This document shows positions 6,407 to 15,800 of a stretch of 27,070 bases of DNA, piece after piece. The stretch comes from an uncultured Lachnospiraceae bacterium. GTDB lineage: Bacteria > Bacillota > Clostridia > Lachnospirales > Lachnospiraceae. Under the pieces are notes generated by a model, which was not told where the DNA came from, did no database searches, and worked only from the letters and a program-made list of their open reading frames with translations. Position 1 is the stretch's first letter; each line of letters begins with the position of its first letter. Location: contig USGM01000034.1 of NCBI GenBank assembly GCA_900554205.1, positions 1-27,070 on the forward strand, given 5' to 3'. Both the position numbers and the translations under genes were made by a program.

Positions 6407-7315
6407 TTATTTTCTGCAAAACATTCCTGCGGCGACCGCGGCATTCGCTCCGTCCGCAACCGCCGTGATAATCTGCCTGAGAGGCTTCTTCCTCACATCC
6501 CCCGCGGCGTACAGCCCCGGCACAGCCGTCGCGCAATCCTCTCCGGCCGGAATGTAGCCGCCCTCGTCGAGCGGTAAAAGCCCTTGAACCAGCTCCGTAT
6601 TCGGATGAATGCCGACTGCGATAAACACGCCCTGTACCGACAATTCAGATTCTGCACCCGATTCAGCATCCTGGATACGCAGGCTCTGAACCGCTTCCGT
6701 TCCCGAGATTTCCTCCACGGTTGTATGGTAGAGGATTTCCACGTTCTCCAGACGCTTTAATTCTTCCTGCAAAACCATCGCTCCGCGCAGCTCGTCCCGC
6801 CTGTGGATCAGATAAACCTTTTCACAGGTGCGCGCAAGATAGATCGCATCCTCGAGCGCGACATCTCCTCCGCCGACTACCGCAACCGTCCTGCCGCGGA
6901 AGAACGCACCGTCACAGGTGGCGCAGTAGGAGACTCCCATGCCGGACAATTCCTCTTCCCCGGACACATTCAGATGGGCATGAACCGCTCCTGTCGCAAG
7001 GATTACCGTCTTTGTCTCAAATTCCCCGATGTCGGTTCTCACGAGCTTGCTTTCACCGCGGTCACAGATCTCCGTAACATCCGCCTCCCGGAAGTCCACG
7101 CCGAGCTTGTCCGCATGCGCCCTGAACTGCATCCCCATGTCAAAGCCGTTGATCCCCGGCAGGCCGAGGTAATTGTCAACCTCATAAGTATTCAGTATCT
7201 GCCCTCCGCTCATCGGTGCCTTCTCCAGCACCAGAAGCTCCAGTCCTGCCCTTTTTCCATACACTGCGGCTGAAAGTCCCGCCGGACCCGAGCCGATAAT
7301 AATCAGATCGTACAT
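6407..7315 (-). CDS. trxB: Thioredoxin reductase (NADPH)
   Basis: This 302-residue flavoenzyme passes electrons from NADPH through FAD to thioredoxin. An N-terminal FAD-binding motif (IIIGSGPAGLSAA), the redox-active CATC at about residue 131-134, an NADPH-binding GGGDVALEDA and the C-terminal FAD motif GLYAAGDV are all in the standard order and spacing for low-molecular-weight TrxB. I place the start at 7315 (MYDLIIIG) because GGAGGG lies just before it; an ATG at 7333 lacks a good site. No thioredoxin gene is adjacent. It is divergent from the SDR gene across about 100 bp, in which I found only weak promoter matches. Confidence 0.95.
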   Translation of the reverse strand: MYDLIIIGSGPAGLSAAVYGKRAGLELLVLEKAPMSGGQILNTYEVDNYLGLPGINGFDMGMQFRAHADKLGVDFREADVTEICDRGESKLVRTDIGEFETKTVILATGAVHAHLNVSGEEELSGMGVSYCATCDGAFFRGRTVAVVGGGDVALEDAIYLARTCEKVYLIHRRDELRGAMVLQEELKRLENVEILYHTTVEEISGTEAVQSLRIQDAESGAESELSVQGVFIAVGIHPNTELVQGLLPLDEGGYIPAGEDCATAVPGLYAAGDVRKKPLRQIITAVADGANAAVAAGMFCRK

Positions 7316-7418
7316 ATTCCCTCCATGTGTCAATGTAACTTCACTTCTCTAAGAGTAACAGTTTCCCGCTGGAAAAGCAAGCCGTTGTGTGGTAAAGTGG
7401 TGTCAAAGGAGAACTGAC

Positions 7419-8165
7419 ATGACACCTGTAAATATAAAGAATGGAAATAAAAAAAATGCTCTCATCACCGGGGCTTCCAGAGGCATCGGCAAGGCAACCG
7501 CCGAGTGCTTTGCCGCCTCCGGCTACGACCTGATCCTAACCTGCAACAGTTCGATCGCGTCCCTTCAGGAGACGGCTGCAGCGCTGCAGGAAAGATATGA
7601 TATTCAATGCTCTGCCGTCAAATGCGATATGGGAAATGAGAAAGAAGTGCTCCGGCTCTTTGAGATCCTCGACACACTCGACGTTCTCGTCAACAATGCC
7701 GGCATTGCCCACATCGGTCTGCTGACGGACATGACCGCCGACGAGTGGCACCAGCTTCTGGCAGTGAATCTTGATTCCTGCTTCTACACCTGCCGCGCTG
7801 CAATTCCCCTGATGCTGAAAAAGCACAGCGGACACATCATCAACGTCTCCTCTGTCTGGGGTACGCAGGGGGCTTCCATGGAGGTCGCCTATTCCGCCTC
7901 AAAGGGCGGCATGAATGCCTTCACCAGAGCGCTCGCCAAGGAGCTTGCTCCGAGCAACATTCAGGTCAACGCCATCGCCTGCGGTGTCATCGACACCGCG
8001 ATGAACGGCTGTCTCTCAGAGGAGGATATCTGTTCCCTCACCGCAGAGATTCCCACAGACCGGCTCGGCAGACCGGAGGAGGTCGCGTCGCTGATCCTCC
8101 AGACGGCTTCCGCTCCCGCTTACATGACCGGACAGATCATCACAATAGACGGCGGCTGGTATTGA
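7419..8165 (+). CDS. Short-chain dehydrogenase/reductase, FabG-like
   Basis: This 248-residue protein is a classical SDR that uses NAD(P)H to reduce or oxidise a carbonyl or alcohol. It shows the cofactor motif TGASRGIG (residues 17-24), NNAG, catalytic Ser near 144, Tyr158 and Lys162 in AYSASKGG, and the family's C-terminal YMTGQIITIDGGW. Overall it is closest to 3-oxoacyl-ACP reductases, but no fatty-acid genes are near, so the substrate is unknown. AAAGGAG lies 8 nt before the ATG at 7419; an upstream ATG at 7389 has none. It is the only intact plus-strand gene in the window and ends in its own terminator, so it may have been gained separately from its neighbours. Confidence 0.92.
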   Translation: MTPVNIKNGNKKNALITGASRGIGKATAECFAASGYDLILTCNSSIASLQETAAALQERYDIQCSAVKCDMGNEKEVLRLFEILDTLDVLVNNAGIAHIGLLTDMTADEWHQLLAVNLDSCFYTCRAAIPLMLKKHSGHIINVSSVWGTQGASMEVAYSASKGGMNAFTRALAKELAPSNIQVNAIACGVIDTAMNGCLSEEDICSLTAEIPTDRLGRPEEVASLILQTASAPAYMTGQIITIDGGWY

Positions 8166-8187
8166 CCCCCCCCGCCGTCTGTTTTTG
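8147..8187 (+). terminator. Terminator overlapping the end of the SDR gene
   Basis: AGACGGCGG (8147-8155) pairs with CCGCCGTCT (8172-8180) and is followed by GTTTTT. The stop codon TGA (8163-8165) and a run of eight C's lie in the loop and right arm, so the left arm is coding sequence. Confidence 0.75.
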
Positions 8188-8198
8188 CCGCATTCTCC

Positions 8199-8444
8199 TT
8201 ACAGGAACGCGTCCTCTCCAGGGATCGCCTGTATGTCCGTACCGGGAGCCAGAGAATCCACGATCCTCTGCATTTCGTCCTTCGTCTGAACATCCTTACA
8301 TCTCAGGATCAGCTCCTCTTTCTCCGCTTCCGTCAGAGCCGCATATCCCTGCATGGCAGACTCATTCATCGCAAGCGCCATTCCAAATCCCAGCGGAAGC
8401 TCACCGAGCGTAAAGCCGTCGCCACTGATTCCGTTAAAATCCAT
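8199..8444 (-). CDS. 81-aa conserved-looking hypothetical protein
   Basis: This small acidic protein begins MDFNGISGDGFTLGELPLGFGMALAMN and continues with a helical, charged part (LTEAEKEELILRCKDVQTKDEMQRIVDSL). I do not recognise a named family. It is soluble by sequence, with no signal peptide or membrane segment. AAAAAGGAG lies 9 nt before the ATG at 8444; a GTG at 8450 is too close to that site. It lies downstream of the lipoprotein gene on the same strand but beyond its terminator. It therefore depends on readthrough or on a weak promoter overlapping the hairpin (TATAAA at 8501-8506). Its ribosome site can pair into a hairpin. Confidence 0.7.
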   Translation of the reverse strand: MDFNGISGDGFTLGELPLGFGMALAMNESAMQGYAALTEAEKEELILRCKDVQTKDEMQRIVDSLAPGTDIQAIPGEDAFL

Positions 8445-8455
8445 AATCACACACT

Positions 8456-8493
8456 CCTTTTTCAGAAAAAGGGCGACCGTAAACCGACCGCCC
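8456..8493 (-). terminator. Terminator with overlapping ribosome-site hairpin
   Basis: On the minus strand GGGCGGTCG (8485-8493) pairs with CGGTCGCCC (8471-8479), with two G-U pairs and a 5-nt loop, followed by TTTTTC. It ends the lipoprotein transcript. The T-tract then forms a second inverted repeat, CCTTTTT-CTG-AAAAAGG (8456-8472), whose right arm is the Shine-Dalgarno of the 81-aa gene. The two stems share bases 8471-8472. Confidence 0.75.
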
Positions 8494-8536
8494 GATTACA
8501 TTTATAGTATGTGCCTTTTTTCTGAAAAAAATCCGT

Positions 8537-10849
8537 TTATTGCTCATCCAGATAGAGCTGCACCCTTGACTGTATATTTTGCGCCACAATCTCGACCGTC
8601 TTATCCCCGGTGAAGTAAGCATCTGCCTCCTCCGTAATAATTCCCCGGATAAAATCATATTGCGTTTCATAGGGTGTCAGGCTGTCCATTATTTCCAGAT
8701 ATTCTTCGATATAGCTCTCTCCGTCGGGCTTGCCGCTGATTATTGTGTAAGTATGCCCATCAAGCCTTACCTGCGGCTGTGTCACCCATTCTGCATTCTT
8801 CGGTGTTATGATCCGCCCATCATAGTAATCCCGGCGTAAAATGACATCAGATACCAATGTGTCATTAAACTCGTACAGGCTGTTCAGGAAATCCTTGATA
8901 ATCTCAAAATGCTCCGTGTTCTTATTGACTGCCATTCCGCTATAGCAATAGATGAAATTGCCGTTATCCGCATTTGTCGGATAGCCCACGAAGTGATAGT
9001 CCGGCCCAAGAGCCGCCATCGTACTGCTGAACCCCGAAAAGCTCATTCGATCCGCATATACCAGAACCTCCCCGCTCTGCAGAACCGTTCTTCCCCAGCT
9101 TTCCGTGCCCTCAACGAAGTTATCCGTAATTGAAATCTGATACCGCTTACAGATCTCCAGAATGTGAATGAACTCGTCAGAGTCAAAGGAGCAGGTCTTC
9201 TTCTCTGCATCTAAGAAATCAGAATGCCCGATGTCCCTGATAAACAGATATAACGGATCTATCGTAAAGAAACTGCTTGAACAAAGTGTTTTAAAAGGAG
9301 TTCCGGCTGCCTCTCTCGCCTCTATAACGTCGATGAACTCCTGCACTGTCCACGATGGCTTGTCCCATACTTCATTATTGACCATCAGGGTATAAGTCGC
9401 CGCGCTCGTCGGCAGCATATATTGTTCCCCATCTATACGTCCGCTGTCCAACAGCCCCTGAAATAACACGCTCTCCAGCTGTTCAGACAGCACCCCGTCT
9501 AAGTTCATAAGACAGTCCTTATCCTGCAATGCCATGAGCTGCTCCCTGTCCAGCTGGATAATATCGGGACCTTCCCCCCTGGCAATGTCGGCATAGATCT
9601 GGTTGATCTTATTATCCTTCTCGTCGTACCGATATTCTTCCCCAATTTCGATGGTCACTCCCGGATGCGTTCTCTCATAATTGGCAATCGCCGTCTGCAT
9701 TCCATAATCCAAAAATATATACGGCTGCAGGCGGATCGTCGCTGTCACTGCAGGGCCGGAGGTTGTGATGATCCTCAGGGTATTGTCATCCGAAAACAGG
9801 ACAACGTCACCGTTTTCATTCCGTGCAAGCCCCAGAAGATATTGAAAGATCTCCTTGGAACCAATATACCTTCTTGTCTGCTCTCCCGTAAGGATATTCC
9901 ATGTAATCAGCGCATTGTTATTGTCTAAATAGAGAAAATTTCCATGGGAATCCGCAAATATCTCCTGATAGGCAGGAACATTTCCCTCATACAGTACGAC
10001 CGGCGTATCTCCGTCAAAGTAGAAGACACTGGTCTGCTTGCTGACGCTGTCCCATGATCTGAACAGCCAGATGCCGTCGTATGTCTGGCACATCGCTGAG
10101 ATCGTTGTCTTCCCTTCCCCGAAGCCGTGGAACTCAGTGACCAGATTACCTTCCTCATCTGCCACATACAGTCCCGATCCATCCGCCGGAATCAGGTAAT
10201 GATGTCCCGAGCGCGCCTCCCAAAGAGCGTCCAGTTCCATGACAAACCATGCGGCGTTCGGAAGAGGTATCCCCATTTCAACAACCGGGAATAAATCTAC
10301 CGGTTCTGAGGTCGTTCCGTCCTCATACAGCTCTCTGGCTTGAAATCCCGTCACATACCCATCCTCATCCCGTCCGTCAGCGTATGTCATGATGCGCCCC
10401 TGCGATACCGAAAAGAAATCAAAATTCTGTGCCGGACAGGCTATCGTCTGAATTGTCATGGTATCGCAGTCGAGAATGTCCATATAGGGTCTTATGTCTA
10501 CCGTCTGCTCCCCCTCGGTCTGAAAATAGTATGTTCTGAGATAATAAATCCGGTTCTGGTCGACACAGCACCCGCCCGGATAATCCCTTGTCTGCTCATG
10601 ATCTTCAAACGTCTCCTGCCGGTACTCAGAAACCGACATAAAGCTGTCCGGATTCGCAATGTCCTCCTTTTTCCAGCCCCCGGCAAGCAGATTAATGACA
10701 GGCTCCTGCCGGTACTGCTCTCCATAATCAACCGTCTCCTCGCTGGCGCTGGCCTCGACACTTTCCTCGTCTGTCTTCCCGCCGCAGCCGCACAGAATTG
10801 CTGTCATCAATAGAACCAATAAGATTTTGCTCTTGCTTTTCATGTTCAT
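8537..10849 (-). CDS. Solute-binding lipoprotein fused to a propeller-like domain
   Basis: The 770-residue product starts with a lipoprotein signal (KILLVLLMTAILCGCGG, lipid cysteine at residue 22) and so is tethered outside the membrane. Residues about 60-370 contain repeated short beta-rich units (GIWLFRSWDS, NFLYLDNNNALITWN, GDVVLFSDDN) resembling a beta-propeller. From about residue 375 the sequence is a family 1 extracellular solute-binding protein (NYERTHPGVTIEI, GPDIIQLDREQLMAL, YMLPTSAATYTLMVNNEVWD), the sugar-binding part of ABC importers. No permease or ATPase gene is near. It is the last gene after two glycosyltransferases, 6 nt downstream. It may sense or capture a surface glycan rather than feed an importer. 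The double role is inference. Confidence 0.85.
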   Translation of the reverse strand: MNMKSKSKILLVLLMTAILCGCGGKTDEESVEASASEETVDYGEQYRQEPVINLLAGGWKKEDIANPDSFMSVSEYRQETFEDHEQTRDYPGGCCVDQNRIYYLRTYYFQTEGEQTVDIRPYMDILDCDTMTIQTIACPAQNFDFFSVSQGRIMTYADGRDEDGYVTGFQARELYEDGTTSEPVDLFPVVEMGIPLPNAAWFVMELDALWEARSGHHYLIPADGSGLYVADEEGNLVTEFHGFGEGKTTISAMCQTYDGIWLFRSWDSVSKQTSVFYFDGDTPVVLYEGNVPAYQEIFADSHGNFLYLDNNNALITWNILTGEQTRRYIGSKEIFQYLLGLARNENGDVVLFSDDNTLRIITTSGPAVTATIRLQPYIFLDYGMQTAIANYERTHPGVTIEIGEEYRYDEKDNKINQIYADIARGEGPDIIQLDREQLMALQDKDCLMNLDGVLSEQLESVLFQGLLDSGRIDGEQYMLPTSAATYTLMVNNEVWDKPSWTVQEFIDVIEAREAAGTPFKTLCSSSFFTIDPLYLFIRDIGHSDFLDAEKKTCSFDSDEFIHILEICKRYQISITDNFVEGTESWGRTVLQSGEVLVYADRMSFSGFSSTMAALGPDYHFVGYPTNADNGNFIYCYSGMAVNKNTEHFEIIKDFLNSLYEFNDTLVSDVILRRDYYDGRIITPKNAEWVTQPQVRLDGHTYTIISGKPDGESYIEEYLEIMDSLTPYETQYDFIRGIITEEADAYFTGDKTVEIVAQNIQSRVQLYLDEQ

Positions 10850-10855
10850 GCCCCC

Positions 10856-12859
10856 CTAAATGTCCTCCTTGGTTGAAATATAGTCACTCCATCTCAGCTT
10901 TTTTCTCCAGCCCGTCGTTTTCAGCAGAATACCTATTTTTGCCCCTTTCTCTATCCTTTTCCCGATATCTCCGGGCAGTCTGCAGCTGAAACCGCACTCC
11001 TGCCATTCCACGCCAAGCGCCTCTGCGACATCCCTGCGCTCCACCTTACAGGCTTCATAGCAGACTGCCTCGCCGTTTTCTCCCGACAGTGCCAGACAGG
11101 GCCTCACACCCGCCATTGCCTTATCGCTCTTCCAATAGTACCAGCCCCGCACAATACAGTCTCCATCCCGGACAACTTCATCAATATGCACCTGAAAGGG
11201 ACTTTCATACCGCTCCGGATGTTTTATCGTTCCCGCCATTTTTGCGGGAAGCAGCGTGTTTCCGGAAAGCCTGCAGGAAAAGTCCGTGCAATCCGGTGCA
11301 AGATTCACAGAGTAGTATGGGTCAATGCCCTTCGCATAGCAGGGATGCTTTTCCCAGAGCAGCGTGCGCTCCTCAATCAGACGGCGCATTTTCTTCTCGT
11401 CTCTGGAATCAAGACCACGGCTTGCCGATTCATGATGAATCAGGCATACATCATTCCGAATTACATTGTCATAGCCTGCCTCATGCAGCTTCATGCACAG
11501 ATCCACATCATTAAAAGCTACTGCAAGCGACTCATCAAAGCCCCCGACCTGACGGAATTTTGCAGTCTGTACCATCAGGCACGCCGCCGTCACCGCCAGA
11601 CAGTTATAGTCCAGACGATTTCTTCCATAATAATACACCTCCGCATCATCCTTGCCCAACAGTGCATGGGATGGGCCCATGCCGACATTGATGACGCCCG
11701 CGTGCTGGATGATCCTGCCTCCCGGATAATACAGCTTCGCCCCGACGGCTCCTGTATGCGGCAATGCCGCCTGTCCTGCCATACGCCCGAGCCAGTCCGG
11801 CTGGATCACTTCTATATCATCATTCAGAAAAAGCAGAAATTCTCCCTTTGCATGCTCCGCGCCCAGATTGCACATCCTTGCAAAGTTAAACGGCATCGGT
11901 TCATACACATATTGGATGGAATGTACCCGACAATAAGCATCGATCCGCTCCCGGTTCTCCGGGCTGCTTCCATTGTCAACAAGCACAATCTCCCGGTTGG
12001 CATAGTCCGTATTTTTCTCCAGAGAATCCATGCAGGCTGTAAGAAGTCCGACATTGTCTTTGGACGGAACGACAATACTGACCTTCGGCGTCCCCCCCTG
12101 CTCATAGACAACTCTGCTCAAAGGCATATCCGCAACAGGCTCTATATGTCCTCTGATTCCCCGCCGCCTGAGTGCCTCCTCCTTGATCCTGTCGATCGCG
12201 CTTTGCTCGTCCGGTGCAATCTCCGCAGCATGCTCCGCGATCCTGTGATTTAAAATGTAAGGAAAATGCAGTATCCGGTCTGCAGGCATGCCTTCGGTAT
12301 AACGAAGCGCCAATTCATACAGAAAGCCGGCTGCCCTTTTCTCCACATCCGCCAGTACCTTAAGGCAGCGCTCCCTGCGGTAGGCGCACGCCTGTCCCGT
12401 ATATCTGTCACAGAAAAACAGCTCCGGTGACCAGTCAGGTTTAAAAAAGGGCGAAAAACGCTCTCTGCTTCGCAGGGAAATCATGTCCTCGTCCCCATAG
12501 ATCATATCTGTTGTCCTGTCGGTTACCGTCAGCTTCGACCATCCCTTCAAATCACACCAGTCCGCCTCTGTCAGAAATACGACGTAATCGGCACTGCTCT
12601 CTGCCAGCACTTCCTCCAGCCCTTCCAGTGTGCTCACCACTGCTGCCATACGATCCCTGTACGGTTTACCGTTCGCCCGAAAGAGTCTTTTCCTCGCGGC
12701 AGCGTTCACCGGCATCTTTCCCATTTGCAGCAAAATGAACAGCAGGCGCGGCTGAAAAGCCGCCCCATTCCCGCATGTCACTTTCTGCTCTCCGTTGTTT
12801 TCGTTTTCCCTGATCCACTGTCGGAATCTCAGCTGTTCTCTATCCTTCTGCCGCCTCAC
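10856..12859 (-). CDS. Family 2 glycosyltransferase, surface polysaccharide
   Basis: This 667-residue protein has a family 2 glycosyltransferase core from about residue 256 (VSIVVPSKDNVGLLTACMDSL, VLVDNGSS, LFLNDDIEVI near 345, AACLMVQTAKFRQVGGFDE, FNDVDLCMKLHEAGY near 451). The first 240 residues resemble a degenerate second transferase domain (ADYVVFLTEADWCDL, YGDEDMIS). Residues after about 535 form a beta-rich C-terminal module. It has no clear membrane helices, so it acts at the inner face, adding a sugar from a nucleotide donor. It overlaps the upstream transferase gene by 4 nt (ATGA), which implies translational coupling. The acceptor and sugar cannot be read from sequence. Confidence 0.9.
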   Translation of the reverse strand: MRRQKDREQLRFRQWIRENENNGEQKVTCGNGAAFQPRLLFILLQMGKMPVNAAARKRLFRANGKPYRDRMAAVVSTLEGLEEVLAESSADYVVFLTEADWCDLKGWSKLTVTDRTTDMIYGDEDMISLRSRERFSPFFKPDWSPELFFCDRYTGQACAYRRERCLKVLADVEKRAAGFLYELALRYTEGMPADRILHFPYILNHRIAEHAAEIAPDEQSAIDRIKEEALRRRGIRGHIEPVADMPLSRVVYEQGGTPKVSIVVPSKDNVGLLTACMDSLEKNTDYANREIVLVDNGSSPENRERIDAYCRVHSIQYVYEPMPFNFARMCNLGAEHAKGEFLLFLNDDIEVIQPDWLGRMAGQAALPHTGAVGAKLYYPGGRIIQHAGVINVGMGPSHALLGKDDAEVYYYGRNRLDYNCLAVTAACLMVQTAKFRQVGGFDESLAVAFNDVDLCMKLHEAGYDNVIRNDVCLIHHESASRGLDSRDEKKMRRLIEERTLLWEKHPCYAKGIDPYYSVNLAPDCTDFSCRLSGNTLLPAKMAGTIKHPERYESPFQVHIDEVVRDGDCIVRGWYYWKSDKAMAGVRPCLALSGENGEAVCYEACKVERRDVAEALGVEWQECGFSCRLPGDIGKRIEKGAKIGILLKTTGWRKKLRWSDYISTKEDI

Positions 12860-15800
12860 TTCTCCACTCCCAACACAAAGTCCAAAAGTTTCTGATCCCG
12901 CTGCAGCGTGGTCTTATGGGAAAGCACATAGTCTCTCGCCCTCGCTGCCATCTCCGCAGCCGCAGTTCTGTCCGCCAGCAGTCTTTCCAGACCTTCCCGC
13001 CATTCCTCCGCAGTTCTGCACAGAATAATATTCTCAAGCTGTCTGGTTGCGCCTTCCAGTTCCCTGTTCATGCTGCCGATAGTCGGCACGCCAACCAGCG
13101 CCGCCTCCATCCATTTATTTTCTGACTTGCACTGCTGGAAAATCGTGTCCTCCAAAGGCATCAGATTACAATCGACCTCCGCAATGGATTCAGGAAGCCT
13201 GCGCCAGTCCATGAAGCCCTCCCGGATCACCTGCTCCTTCACGCCGTCAAACTTAGATCCGAGCTCCAGACACCCTACCACCTTCAGCCGAACCTCGCTG
13301 TGAGCCTTCATAAATTCCAGCAGGACGTCCTCAATCAGTTCAAAATCACGATTATGCGTATTCGATCCGCTGTAATAACCCATGATGAAGGTATCTCTGC
13401 ATCTCTTCTTTTCCATTGCCAGATTCGACAGGATCACCATCTCCGCACTGGCTGCATTCCGGTTTATATAGGTGGCTTTCCCGGGGAATTCCAACGCAGT
13501 CACAGCCGCCAGACTGTCCGTGGACAGCAGGAAGCCATCCATCTGCTCCATGCATTTATGGATCAGCTCACTGTAAGCCTCAAAGTCCTTATACTCCTCC
13601 GTGTGGAAGAACGGGAGATCACGGATACCGGCATAGTCAAAAATATAGTCATCAATATCGTACACCAACCGGATTTTATGTTTCCTCGCCTCCGCAATCA
13701 GTTCCGGTATGCATCCCATGTACCGGCAGCGGTAAATGACAACCGCCCCTATTTCATTCCAGTTAATTCCAAAATTATGGGCTTTCTCAAACCTCTTCTC
13801 AAGCTCCCCTGTCTCTGTAAGCTCTCCATCCACTCCCTGACAGAGCAACTCTTCCCTCAGATGCTCCAGACGGTATCTAGACGAGAAAGAAATGTATTCC
13901 GCAACGTACAGAATCCTTTTGGAAAAGCTCTTCTGTGCAGAGATTCCAAGCTTCTCAGCAAACGCAAGGATTTCTTCCAATGCCTTCGCCGGAACGATCT
14001 CCATCGGTCTCTTCCCTTCCGGCGCCCGCAGTATCAGCCCCTTGTCGTAGTCCCGAATGCGCTCGGCAGGCGCTCCCAGATCAAAGGTTGCAACAGGCAT
14101 CCCCATTTTCATGATCTCCTCGGCTGTATAGGAGAAGGTCTCCGGACAGACGGAGGGGAGCAGGAAAAGATCTATGTCATTCTCAAAGATCAGCCGAACC
14201 AGTTCCTCACGCCTGTACAAACCGGTCTCCGAAAATTCGGGGAAGGCTTTCATATCAAGCTCCTCACATCTGCCAAGCAGTCGGAAACGCACGGGCAGCT
14301 GCCGGTCTTCGATTTCCTTCAATAGTTTCTTAACAAATTCTCCGCCCTTGTGTACGGTAAATACACCAAGCAGACCGATATTCAGAGTCTCGGTCGTCTT
14401 CGTTGTCTTATGAATCGGGAACAGATAGGAAACCTGATGCGGCACCAGCGTATAGGCAAGGTCATCTCCAAACTCCCTTTTCATACGCGCAAGCGTATCC
14501 CCGGAAAAGCATCTTACCTCGTCAAAATGCTTCAGAAATTCCTTCCAGTTCTGTACCCACACCTTCCTGCTGGGACAGGCATATCCGGTCTGATAGCCCT
14601 TTCTTGCATAGCATTGTTCGCACTCCGCCGTGTCAGGCATACCACAGTATTCCAGATTGCCGTCCATTAGGTTTGTGCTGGGACAGATTGCAAAATAGTC
14701 ATGCATCAGCATGATCAGCCTGCAGTTCGTCTGACTGTCACGCACCTTGAGGATCACCTTCTGCATATCCCATAGATGGGCAAAGGAAACCAGTTCGTTC
14801 ACATAGAGCTCGTCAAATTTGAAATACCCGCATACCGCCAGAACCTCTTCCATGGACCAGCACTCATAGGTCTGGACACCCCTGTTGTTTTCAAAGGTAA
14901 ATGTCCACACCGGCACCTTCACATTGAATGCAATCGTGGAGACGCAGCAGCCGTCAGCCAGAAACTCTGCCTTGCGCTCGTTCAGGTATTTCGTCGCCCC
15001 GCCGCCGAGGCAATGGTTTATGAACAGAATCGATTTCGTCTCATGTGTATCAATCAGGATTTCCAGCAGCTGCCGCAGCACACGGTTCTTATCCCTCCGG
15101 ATAAATTGCACCACCTCCGCATCATAGTTGGGGTAATCCCTCGCCAGAATCTGCTTATGGCTTTCGATCAGTTTCTGCTTTTCCTCACTCACAAAGCTTC
15201 CGCCGTGCTTATGGTATACAAACAGATTCTCCACCTGGACATTGTGGAATCCCTTCTGTACAGCGCGCTGACACCAGTCGTTCTCCTCGCCGAAGCCTCT
15301 GGTATACTTCTCGGCATCCAGAAGCCCTACTCTGGCAATCGCTTCCCTGTTCATTCCCATGCAGAAGCCCACCCCTGTAGGTGCCTCGATATTTCCCGGC
15401 TTCACACGCTTAAAATAGCCATCCAGAACATCTACACTCAAGCCTCTGTAAATCGGATTGTTGTAACAGAAGTTCGGGAAGCTGAATATTGTTCCACTGT
15501 TTGTATATGGGGTAGTGCTGCCTACTTTGGGATTTCTGAGAATGGGCAGCATCAGACGTGCCAGCCAGCCGGAAGAAAGCTCCGTATCTGTATTGACAAG
15601 GGCAACATGTCCCCTGGCCTGCTTTAAACCGCGATTCACGCTTTTCACAAAGCCGAGATTTTCTTCGTTTTCCAACAGGAGCGCATTGGGATGTTTTTCC
15701 ACAAAAAATCTCTCCAGAGCATGCACCCTCTCATCCGGGCTCTTGTCGTCCACCAGCAGGAAACGGCATGGCATTCCCGCCTCCGGGAGATCCTGGAACA

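Noticed and set aside
7352..7380. trxB promoter TTGCTT-17-TACTCT
   Set aside because: Spacing is right but each hexamer matches the consensus at only three positions, so I did not list it.
13300..14325. Long open frame on the plus strand inside the glycosyltransferase gene
   Set aside because: It is fully antisense to a clearly conserved protein, has no credible ribosome site or recognisable domain, and reflects codon bias of the real gene.
14570..14655. Four-cysteine stretch as a novel zinc insert in the glycosyltransferase
   Set aside because: A similar Cys pattern after the HDY/F motif is familiar in GT4 relatives, so it is probably a family trait.
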